13,675 nt of DNA from Ilumatobacteraceae bacterium (lineage in GTDB: Bacteria; Actinomycetota; Acidimicrobiia; Acidimicrobiales; Ilumatobacteraceae): NCBI GenBank assembly GCA_007117775.1, contig SKFX01000008.1, positions 1 to 13,675 on the forward strand. Reading direction: 5' to 3'. A program made the position numbers and the translations under genes. Positions 1 through 5,944 of the stretch are shown here, one piece after another. The first letter of the stretch is position 1, and the number at the start of each line of letters is the position of its first letter. The notes below the pieces were generated by a model. That model searched no databases. It was not told where the DNA came from and saw nothing but the letters and a program-made list of their open reading frames with translations.

Positions 1-641
1 ACCAACCAGGCTCGGGCCGTATGAGCATTGGTCATGGTCTCGACGGTGGTGAACGTCTTGGACGACACGATGAACAAGGTGGTCTCAGCGTCCACGACCG
101 CCAAGACACGATCGAGGTCAGCACCATCGACATTTGAGACGAAATGCATTTCGATCCCGTGGTCTGCCCACGCCCACAATGCGTCGGCGGCCATCGCAGG
201 ACCGAGGTCTGAGCCACCGATCCCGATGTTGACCACATGGCGGATCTGCCCATCGCTGCGCACCCCTCGGGCGAAGTTCGCCATCTCGGCCAGCACCGCA
301 TGGACCTCGGCCACCACATCGACCCCATCGACCCTCACCACCTCAGCGGCTCCAGCGCGCAGCGCGGTGTGCAGGACCGAACGGTGTTCGGTGGTGTTGA
401 TCCGCTCCCCGGCGAACATCGCGTCACGATGCTCAGCAACCGCTGCGTGACGCGCCAGAGTGATCAGCTCCGCCATCACCGCATCATCGATGCGCTGTTT
501 GGAGTAATCGATCAACAGATCCCCGGCTTCGACACGCAAACGGCTGGCGCGACCAGGATCAGCCTGGAATAACTCCGACAGTGTTCCCGACGGCCGCAAC
601 GCTGCCAATCTGCTCCACTGCTGGGCATCCACGAGGCGCAT
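1..641 (-). CDS. pgi: Glucose-6-phosphate isomerase, N-terminal part (runs off left edge)
   Basis: Interconverts glucose 6-phosphate and fructose 6-phosphate in the cytoplasm (glycolysis, gluconeogenesis). The minus strand is open from the ATG at 641 to the window edge, giving 213 codons of a protein normally near 540 residues. Family hallmarks appear in the right order: an N-terminal LLIDYSKQRID segment, ERINTTEHRSVLHTALR, the phosphate-binding loop VVNIGIGGSDLGP, then FVSNVDGADL and LFIVSSKTFTTVETMTNA. The C-terminal half, with the rest of the active site, is outside the window. A GTG lies directly before the ATG (644-642) and could be the real start, since a -10-like TAGCGT ends 7 bases upstream of it. 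No Shine-Dalgarno sequence is visible. The gene is divergent from rarD across a 61-base spacer. Identification is very secure; the exact start is less so. Confidence 0.95.
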   Translation of the reverse strand, partial: MRLVDAQQWSRLAALRPSGTLSELFQADPGRASRLRVEAGDLLIDYSKQRIDDAVMAELITLARHAAVAEHRDAMFAGERINTTEHRSVLHTALRAGAAEVVRVDGVDVVAEVHAVLAEMANFARGVRSDGQIRHVVNIGIGGSDLGPAMAADALWAWADHGIEMHFVSNVDGADLDRVLAVVDAETTLFIVSSKTFTTVETMTNAHTARAWL

Positions 642-651
642 CACGACTTGA

Positions 652-657
652 ACGCTA
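652..657 (-). promoter_or_regulatory. Candidate -10 element of pgi
   Basis: TAGCGT read on the minus strand fits the TANNNT -10 pattern and ends 7 bases before GTG 644 and 10 before ATG 641. The predicted transcription start (about 645) would leave a leader of 1-4 bases. No recognisable -35 box. Inferred from position only. Confidence 0.4.
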
Positions 658-688
658 GCGGGTGGCGGGAAACCACCCCAGCGCTGCC

Positions 689-694
689 TAATCT
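689..694 (+). promoter_or_regulatory. Candidate -10 element of rarD
   Basis: TAATCT, 8 bases before the rarD ATG at 703, predicts a start near 701 and an almost leaderless mRNA. It lies back to back with the pgi element inside the 61-base divergent spacer. No clear -35 box. Confidence 0.45.
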
Positions 695-702
695 CATGAG
701 AG

Positions 703-1656
703 ATGGACCACCAGACCCGACGGGGCATCCAGTCCGGTATCGCCGCATTCGGTATCTGGGGTCTGTTGACGCTCTACTGGAAACAGTTGGACGGCTTCAG
801 CGCCGTCGAACTGATCGGCTGGCGCCTCGTGATGATGACCGTGGTGATGGTGGCGGTGGTCGCCGCGGCATCGTTGACCGGTCGGGACACCGGCGAGGGC
901 GGAGGCGATGAACCGGCCACTGCCCCGTGGCGGCTCGTCACTGAGATCATCACCCAACCGCGAGTCTTGGCCATCGTTGCGATCAGCAGCGTGCTGTTGA
1001 CGGTCAACTGGACCACCTATGTCTTCGCTGTCCTCAACGATCAGGTGGTCGAGACCGCACTGGGGTATTTCCTCGCCCCACTCGGGACGATGGTCATCGG
1101 CATCGTCATCCTCGGGGAGACATTGACCCCGCTGAGGCGTCTCGCCGTCGGCCTCGCCGTCGCTGCGGTCATCATCCTCACCTGGTCATACGGGCAGGTT
1201 CCATGGTTGGCGCTCATCATCGCTGGAACCTTCAGCCTCTACGGCCTCGTCAAACGCCGATCGCCTCTGTCGCCGGTCACCGGCCTCACCGCCGAGGGCC
1301 TGATCCTGCTCATCCCGGCCATCGGCATCATCTTCTGGGGTTTTGCTCGCCCCGATGCCACGATCGTCGATGCCTCCGGCACCCAGTGGGCCTTCCTCCT
1401 CGGCACCGGGGTCGCCACCGCAGCGCCACTCCTGCTGTTCACGCGAGCGGCGCGCTCAGTACCGTTCACGATCCTGGGCCCGCTCAACTATCTGGTCCCG
1501 ATCATCAACTTCACCCTGGGATGGCTGGTCTTCGACGAACCCATGCCGACCGGTCGACTCATCGGCTTCGTCCTGGTCTGGCTGGCCCTCGTGGCCGTCA
1601 CCGTCGACACGCTGCGCCCACGGACCGTCACCGCAGAGTTGAGTGCAGTCCGATGA
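703..1656 (+). CDS. rarD: RarD/EamA-family inner-membrane transporter
   Basis: A 317-residue polytopic membrane protein with about ten hydrophobic segments, the usual size for RarD (DMT superfamily, EamA). RarD signatures include GIQSGIAAFGIWGLLTLYWK near the N-terminus, then NWTTYVFAVLNDQVVETALGYFLAPL, VILGET, WSYGQVPWLALI, FSLYGLVKR and a C-terminal LGPLNYLVPIINF with VFDEP. E. coli RarD was named for chloramphenicol sensitivity; the physiological substrate is not settled, so the substrate here is unknown. A Gly/Glu/Asp-rich loop (about residues 65-75) between the second and third segments looks like a local insertion. The ATG at 703 is preceded by only a weak GAGAG one base away, and a TANNNT element supports this start. 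Probably co-transcribed with the downstream ppx, 141 bases away. Confidence 0.88.
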   Translation: MDHQTRRGIQSGIAAFGIWGLLTLYWKQLDGFSAVELIGWRLVMMTVVMVAVVAAASLTGRDTGEGGGDEPATAPWRLVTEIITQPRVLAIVAISSVLLTVNWTTYVFAVLNDQVVETALGYFLAPLGTMVIGIVILGETLTPLRRLAVGLAVAAVIILTWSYGQVPWLALIIAGTFSLYGLVKRRSPLSPVTGLTAEGLILLIPAIGIIFWGFARPDATIVDASGTQWAFLLGTGVATAAPLLLFTRAARSVPFTILGPLNYLVPIINFTLGWLVFDEPMPTGRLIGFVLVWLALVAVTVDTLRPRTVTAELSAVR

Positions 1657-1797
1657 CACCAGCACCATCGCTCTGGTGCGGCTCGAGCCGGCACAGGTCC
1701 CCGATCGTCGCGACCCGGGGTGCTGAGATGGGAGGATCGACCCAGAACCCGGATCACCGCTGCGGAAACCACCACGACACAAGCCACCACCACACCG

Positions 1798-3426
1798 ATG
1801 ACATCGACACCGCTGACCTCGAACCTCGTCACTGACGAACCGGATTCGATCGGGCAGCCGCCTGAGGCCTTCGACGCCATCGCGGCACTCGACATCGGAA
1901 CCAACAGTTTCCACTTGGTCGTCGCCAGGCCCGGACCGGACGGCTTCGAGGTCGTGACGCGCGAAAAAGAGATGGTCCGCCTCGGAGAGACCGGATCGCA
2001 GATGAAGACGATCTCGACCGCTGCCCTCGACCGCTCGGTCGCCGCGCTCGCCCGGATGCGGCGTCTCGCAGAGAGTTCGGGCGCCTCGTCGATACGAGCC
2101 GTCGCAACGAGCGCAACGCGAGAGGCGCAGAACGCCGGGGACTTCATCGAACGCGCCCGATCAGAGGCCGGAGTCGATATTGAGGTGATCTCCGGAGTCG
2201 AAGAGGCCCGACTCATCTATCTCGGGATCCTCCAGGCGGTTCCGGTCTTTGAACAGCGAGCACTGTGCATCGACATCGGCGGAGGCTCGACCGAATTACT
2301 CATCGGCCGACGAAGTGAGGTCCTGGTGGTCCGCAGCCTGAAGCTCGGCGCGGTACGCCTCACCGAGAGGTTCTTCCCCGACGGAGAGTTGAGCGGCCGT
2401 TCGATCCGCGAGTGCCGCGAATACATCCGTTCGATGCTGACCCATTTCGCCCGCGAGTCGCGCCGTGAGGGCTTCGATGAGGTGATCGCCTCATCGGGCA
2501 CCGCCGAGTCGGTGGCGCGGATGATTCAACACGCGCGTGCCGAGTCGGATCTGCACACATACAACTGCTATGCGTTCAGCGCGGATGAGGTCCATGCCAT
2601 CACCGAGACGGTCTGTGCTGCCCGATCGACAACGCAACGGACCAAGATCCCCGGACTCGAGGCCAACCGGGCCGATATCGCTCCGGCTGGGGTGCTGATC
2701 CTCGATGAGGTGATCAACACACTCGGTATCGAGTCGCTGACCTTCAGCGAGGGGGCACTGCGCGAGGGGGTGCTGCTCGATACCCTGCAGCGCCGCTCAG
2801 CGTTGTCGACCTCGGCATTCACACTGCCATCGCTTCACGATGTCACCGCCCGCAGCGTGCGCCAGCTCCAGGAGCGATGTGACGAGGATCCATTCCATTC
2901 GAACCACGTCGCTGGATTGGCCACAGGACTCTTCGACCATCTCGAGCAGATCCTCGCCTTGGATGCGGACGCGAAGCGCTACCTCAGCGCCGCAGCACGC
3001 CTCGCCAATGTCGGCCTCGTCGTCTCACACTCGAGGCACCACCACCACTCGTATTACGTGATCCGAAACAGCGAGTTGGCCGGACTCACCGATCATGAGA
3101 TCGAGCTGATCGCACAGATCGCCCGCTACCACCGCAAAAGCGCCCCGAAACAATCACACCAGCCGTTCGCTCAACTCTCAGGCGAGGATCAGCGACTCGT
3201 CCGATCGTTAGCAGCCGTGCTCCGAGTCGCTATCGGCCTCGATCGCAGCCATGAGCAGCGCGTCATCGGATTGCGGGCCGATACCGATGATGATCGGATC
3301 CGGATTCATGTGCGATCGGCATCGAGTGCCGACATCGCGCTCGAGCTCTATGCCGCCAATGATCGCAAAGCACTGCTCGAAGAGGTCTGCGGGCGCCGCA
3401 TCGAACTGCTCCAAGCGATCGCCTGA
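1798..3426 (+). CDS. ppx: Exopolyphosphatase / GppA-family phosphohydrolase
   Basis: ASKHA-fold phosphohydrolase that removes phosphate from polyphosphate or converts pppGpp to ppGpp; which one cannot be told from sequence. From the ATG at 1798 it is 542 residues. Phosphate-binding motifs are AALDIGTNSFHLVV (D32-IGTN) and CIDIGGGSTEL (D159-IGGGS), with ATSATREAQN, EEARLIYLGI, LGAVRLTERF, IASSGTAESVARM and LTFSEGALREG between or after. The C-terminal helical domain (about 345-510) resembles the HD-like Ppx extension, with HHHHSYYVIRNSELAGL and IARYHRKS, but the usual HD/HE dipeptide is Ala-Asn (403-404), so it is unlikely to be a second catalytic site. The start is uncertain: a GTG at 1720 in frame would add a Thr-rich 26-residue extension, and neither start has a convincing ribosome site. 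No TA dinucleotide occurs from 1641 to about 1850, so a separate promoter there is unlikely and transcription from rarD is probable. Confidence 0.88.
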   Translation: MTSTPLTSNLVTDEPDSIGQPPEAFDAIAALDIGTNSFHLVVARPGPDGFEVVTREKEMVRLGETGSQMKTISTAALDRSVAALARMRRLAESSGASSIRAVATSATREAQNAGDFIERARSEAGVDIEVISGVEEARLIYLGILQAVPVFEQRALCIDIGGGSTELLIGRRSEVLVVRSLKLGAVRLTERFFPDGELSGRSIRECREYIRSMLTHFARESRREGFDEVIASSGTAESVARMIQHARAESDLHTYNCYAFSADEVHAITETVCAARSTTQRTKIPGLEANRADIAPAGVLILDEVINTLGIESLTFSEGALREGVLLDTLQRRSALSTSAFTLPSLHDVTARSVRQLQERCDEDPFHSNHVAGLATGLFDHLEQILALDADAKRYLSAAARLANVGLVVSHSRHHHHSYYVIRNSELAGLTDHEIELIAQIARYHRKSAPKQSHQPFAQLSGEDQRLVRSLAAVLRVAIGLDRSHEQRVIGLRADTDDDRIRIHVRSASSADIALELYAANDRKALLEEVCGRRIELLQAIA

Positions 3427-3470
3427 ACGATCGATCCGGCCGCGAGACGAGCAGACCTCGCCGATGACGG

Positions 3471-4607
3471 CTAGGGCGTGGGCGCCGTCGTCGTGGTGGT
3501 CGTGGGCGCCGTCGTCGTGGTGGTCGCAGGCGCCGTCGTCGTGGTCGCAGGCACCGTCGTCGTGGTCTCAGGGACCGTCGTCGTGGTCTCAGGGACCGTC
3601 GTGGTGGTCGTGGTGGTGGTCGTGGTCGTGGTCGTGGTGTAATCGGGATCCGGCCAGTCGAAGACCGGCAGCTGTGCTCCGTACTCCTCAGGCTCCTTCA
3701 CCCCGTCGAAGACAAAGACCAGATCACCGAGGTCCACCAGGCTGTAGAAGTCCTCCGAAATGGCGTTGGCGATCCGGATACACCCTCGCGATGCTGGCTC
3801 GAGGGGAACGTTGTAGGCCCCGTGTATCGCAATGCCGTAGTTGAAATAGACCGGATTCAGCATCCCGCCGAGGGCGCTCTGGCGATGGCCTTCGATACGA
3901 CGGTCGTAATTGAACACTCCACCGGGGGTCACCGAGATTCCGCAGCGGCCGAGCACCAAGGGCTCCTCGCCATTCACGTTGCCGTATTCACCCGGACTAA
4001 TCGTGACCTCTTGACACCATTGCTCGCCCGTTCCCGACGACATATGGGAGATGAACACCGGAACATCATCGTGGAACACGACGATCGCCTGTTCTGGCAG
4101 ATAGACCTCGGTGTGGTTACGGGTTCCCGGATTGGGCCGGCGCGGTCGCAGCTCGAGCGGGTCCTGCATCCGATCCCACACCTCGGGGGTCACTTGGCCG
4201 GTGGCCTGCGCAGCTTCGGTGCCGAGAACCAGTTTCTCGAAGGCCCAGACCGCCTGCTGGGTGAGCGCTCCGAAGACACCATCGATCGGGCCGGGGACGA
4301 AGTTCATCTCGGCGAGGCGCTCTTGCACCATACGGACTTCATCGCCTGTCATACCCCTGCTGAGGGTGGTGGACACGGGCATCTTGTCCGACGACTCGAC
4401 CGTGGTCTCAGGTGCTGGTGCGGCCGTCGTCGCCACCGTCGTCGACTCGATCTCCACGAGCGTCTCGGCCTCATCATCGGCCGGCGAAGCCGGCGAGCCG
4501 GCTGCCACCCCAACAGCGACCACAGCCGCGAACAGTGACGCGGCAGCGGCTGCTGGGATCCAGCGATGCACCGGGGGGGATGATCGTTGTCGACGGGTTG
4601 CGTTCAC
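3471..4607 (-). CDS. Exported L,D-transpeptidase (YkuD) with peptidoglycan-binding domain and poly-Thr tail
   Basis: Cell-wall enzyme expected to form 3-3 peptide cross-links or attach proteins to peptidoglycan outside the membrane. Of 378 residues, about 17-37 form a single hydrophobic segment after a basic start (signal anchor or signal peptide), 40-80 are an acidic, Thr/Ala-rich linker, and 82-146 are a PG_binding_1 domain (LSRGMTGDEVRMVQERL, then PIDGVFGALTQQAVWAFE). The YkuD domain covers about 165-305, with catalytic HGAYN (H262) and SRGCIRI (C276). The last 55 residues are almost only Thr, Pro, Val and Ala. The start is the GTG at 4607, supported by AGAGAAGG 7 bases upstream. Lies 50 bases after a glycosyltransferase gene on the same strand and converges with ppx. 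The tail is odd because such low-complexity runs usually sit between the membrane and a domain rather than after the catalytic domain. Function by family is secure; the role of the tail is unknown. Confidence 0.9.
   Translation of the reverse strand: MNATRRQRSSPPVHRWIPAAAAASLFAAVVAVGVAAGSPASPADDEAETLVEIESTTVATTAAPAPETTVESSDKMPVSTTLSRGMTGDEVRMVQERLAEMNFVPGPIDGVFGALTQQAVWAFEKLVLGTEAAQATGQVTPEVWDRMQDPLELRPRRPNPGTRNHTEVYLPEQAIVVFHDDVPVFISHMSSGTGEQWCQEVTISPGEYGNVNGEEPLVLGRCGISVTPGGVFNYDRRIEGHRQSALGGMLNPVYFNYGIAIHGAYNVPLEPASRGCIRIANAISEDFYSLVDLGDLVFVFDGVKEPEEYGAQLPVFDWPDPDYTTTTTTTTTTTTTTVPETTTTVPETTTTVPATTTTAPATTTTTAPTTTTTTAPTP
3474..3638 (-). repeat. Degenerate tandem repeat encoding the Thr/Pro tail
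   Basis: 55 codons at the 3' end of the L,D-transpeptidase gene. Reading the protein: fourteen Thr in a row, two VPETTTT units, one VPATTTT, then APATTTTT, APTTTTTT and a final APTP. The two VPETTTT units are identical 21-base repeats, and the whole tract is a GTC/GTG-rich simple sequence on the plus strand, prone to slippage, so length differences between strains are likely. Confidence 0.9.
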
Positions 4608-4614
4608 GCTCGGG

Positions 4615-4637
4615 CCTTCTCTTCACCCGACAGGGTA
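4615..4637 (-). promoter_or_regulatory. Candidate promoter and ribosome binding site of the L,D-transpeptidase
   Basis: On the minus strand TACCCT (4637-4632) fits a -10 box with a predicted start near 4625. The following leader of about 18 bases holds AGAGAAGG (4622-4615), 7 bases before GTG 4607. This is one of the few genes here with a conventional leadered arrangement, and it fixes the GTG as start. Confidence 0.45.
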
Positions 4638-4657
4638 GCAACTGAAGGTGCCGAGCC

Positions 4658-5461
4658 TCAGTCGCCCTGCGCGGTTCTGTCCAGGGGCGTGATACTGCTG
4701 AGGTCTCGCCGCAGAGCCCACATCTCCTGGACGATGTTCACGATCACCGACGGCCGACTCAGCGTCGATTCGCCGCGGGTGCGCGGGAAATAGTCAACGC
4801 CGAACTGCAAGATACTGAGCCCCATACGAGATGCCCGAATCACCAGTTCAGCATCGATGAAGGAGCCCTCGCTGCGCAGTTCGAGGTGGTCGAAGACGCT
4901 GGCGCGACACAATTTGAAGGCGAAATTGATATCGCGGACTCGCACCCCGAACAGCAGTTTGATCAATGCGTTGTAGACCACCGTGTAGGTCGCCCGCAAC
5001 GAACCCTCTCCGGTGCGGTCGAATCGGTAGGCGCTGACGATATCGGCGTCGTATTCGCGCATGAGCCTCAACGCCCTCGACAGCTCGGACATGTCGAAGG
5101 GGAGGTCCGCATCGGTGTAGAGGATCAGATCTCCGGTCGCAGCAGCGAAACCGGTCTTCATCGAGCCACCGAGCTTGCGATTGACGCCATGGCGGACCAC
5201 CCGGATATGGGCGTCGCTCCGCGCCAGTTCATCGACGATCTGCGGGGTCCGATCGGTGCTTGCATCATCGACCACGATGAGTTCGTAGTCGCCGATCTCA
5301 CCGGCCGCGATCAGGTCCTCGCAGGCTCGTAGGCCGAACTTGAGGGCCCGCGCCGCATAATCCTCTTCATTCCACATCGGGTAAAAGATCGAGAGTTTGG
5401 TGAACTCCGGCGATGCACTGGCGTTCGGACCATCGGGAACGCGGCCGTTCGGGATGGACAT
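4658..5461 (-). CDS. Family 2 glycosyltransferase, DPM1-like (polyprenyl-phosphate sugar synthase type)
   Basis: A GT-A fold transferase of 267 residues without membrane segments. It shows an N-terminal strand with PMWNEED, the nucleotide-binding VVDDASTDRT (D65, D66), NRKLGGSMKTGFAAATGD and the metal-binding DAD (D117-D119) in LYTDADLPFD. The second half has DINFAFKLCRASVFD, a GSFIDAELVIRA acceptor-side motif and FPRTRGESTLSRPS, the layout of dolichol/polyprenyl-phosphate mannose or glucose synthases. These move a sugar from GDP- or UDP-sugar to a lipid phosphate at the cytoplasmic face of the membrane. Donor and acceptor are not predictable here. The ATG at 5461 is preferred over the GTG at 5470, because a -10-like hexamer (5474-5469) overlaps that GTG. 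It lies 50 bases before the Thr-rich L,D-transpeptidase on the same strand, so a shared job in envelope glycosylation is possible. Confidence 0.85.
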   Translation of the reverse strand: MSIPNGRVPDGPNASASPEFTKLSIFYPMWNEEDYAARALKFGLRACEDLIAAGEIGDYELIVVDDASTDRTPQIVDELARSDAHIRVVRHGVNRKLGGSMKTGFAAATGDLILYTDADLPFDMSELSRALRLMREYDADIVSAYRFDRTGEGSLRATYTVVYNALIKLLFGVRVRDINFAFKLCRASVFDHLELRSEGSFIDAELVIRASRMGLSILQFGVDYFPRTRGESTLSRPSVIVNIVQEMWALRRDLSSITPLDRTAQGD

Positions 5462-5468
5462 GGCGGAC

Positions 5469-5474
5469 ACGGTA
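5469..5474 (-). promoter_or_regulatory. Candidate -10 element of the glycosyltransferase gene
   Basis: TACCGT on the minus strand ends 7 bases before ATG 5461, predicting a start at about 5462 (one-base leader). It overlaps the alternative GTG start at 5470-5468, which argues against that codon. Confidence 0.4.
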
Positions 5475-5494
5475 TCTGACGCTGGGCGGCGCGC

Positions 5495-5500
5495 TACGCT
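5495..5500 (+). promoter_or_regulatory. Candidate -10 element of the small membrane protein gene
   Basis: TACGCT, 10 bases before ATG 5511, predicts a start near 5507. It sits back to back with the glycosyltransferase element in a 49-base divergent spacer, so each promoter would overlap the other's upstream region. Confidence 0.35.
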
Positions 5501-5510
5501 GCGTTGCCAG

Positions 5511-5933
5511 ATGGAGTCCGGCCGGCCTCACGAGCACGAGATCCGCAGCGGGGAACTCTCCGATGGATGGTCGCTGCTGTTCATGGTCGGCTGGGTGGCG
5601 GTCGCCGCCGGGTTCGCAGCCGTGTGGAGGGTGAGCTGGCAGCTCGGGCAGCCCACCTGGTGGCTTGCGCAGCGATCGAGCACCATCGGCGCCACGCTGG
5701 CGATGGTGCCATTCATCCCTCCGGCCGCATTGATCATCGCCGCAGCCCGCCGAGCGAGGTACCTGCCGTGGTGGGGACTCGCGATGTCGGTGGTGCTGGC
5801 GGCAGTGGCATTGGTCGACCTCGGCGATGCGCGCGGCCTGGCCATCGCCGGCGCCTGCGCAGCACTGGCAGGTGCGCTGATCAGTGTGGCATCCGCCTCC
5901 GGCATGTACCGCTCGGCAGCGGTCGCACGCTAG
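5511..5933 (+). CDS. Small membrane protein of unknown function, four predicted helices
   Basis: A 140-residue protein I do not recognise. After a short polar, His/Glu-containing N-terminus (about residues 1-17) there are four hydrophobic segments: LLFMVGWVAVAAGFAAVW, IGATLAMVPFIPPAALIIAA, WGLAMSVVLAAVALV and LAIAGACAALAGALISVASA. A basic loop (ARRARYLPWWG) lies between helices 2 and 3. No catalytic motif is seen. The ATG at 5511 is chosen because the frame upstream (an in-frame ATG at 5397) runs across the start of the divergent glycosyltransferase gene. It ends with a TAG at 5931-5933, which is also the first three bases of a candidate argG -10 box, and argG begins 11 bases later. Codon use and hydrophobicity support a real gene; function unknown. 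Confidence 0.7.
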   Translation: MESGRPHEHEIRSGELSDGWSLLFMVGWVAVAAGFAAVWRVSWQLGQPTWWLAQRSSTIGATLAMVPFIPPAALIIAAARRARYLPWWGLAMSVVLAAVALVDLGDARGLAIAGACAALAGALISVASASGMYRSAAVAR

Positions 5934-5936
5934 GTT
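5931..5936 (+). promoter_or_regulatory. Candidate -10 element of argG, overlapping the upstream stop codon
   Basis: TAGGTT lies 8 bases before ATG 5945, predicting a start near 5943 and a two-base leader. Its first three bases are the TAG stop of the preceding membrane protein gene. Confidence 0.4.
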
Positions 5937-5944
5937 CACCACCG

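Noticed and set aside
3442..3461. Terminator between convergent ppx and the L,D-transpeptidase (GCGAG ... CTCGC)
   Set aside because: Only a 5-base stem with a 10-base loop and no T-tract; not separable from chance in GC-rich DNA.
3474..3638. Possible CRISPR-like or minisatellite array
   Set aside because: Units are 21-24 bases, in frame and without spacers; they encode the Thr/Pro tail of the transpeptidase.
3822..4538. 238-residue plus-strand frame opposite the L,D-transpeptidase
   Set aside because: No domain seen, antisense to a gene with intact catalytic motifs.
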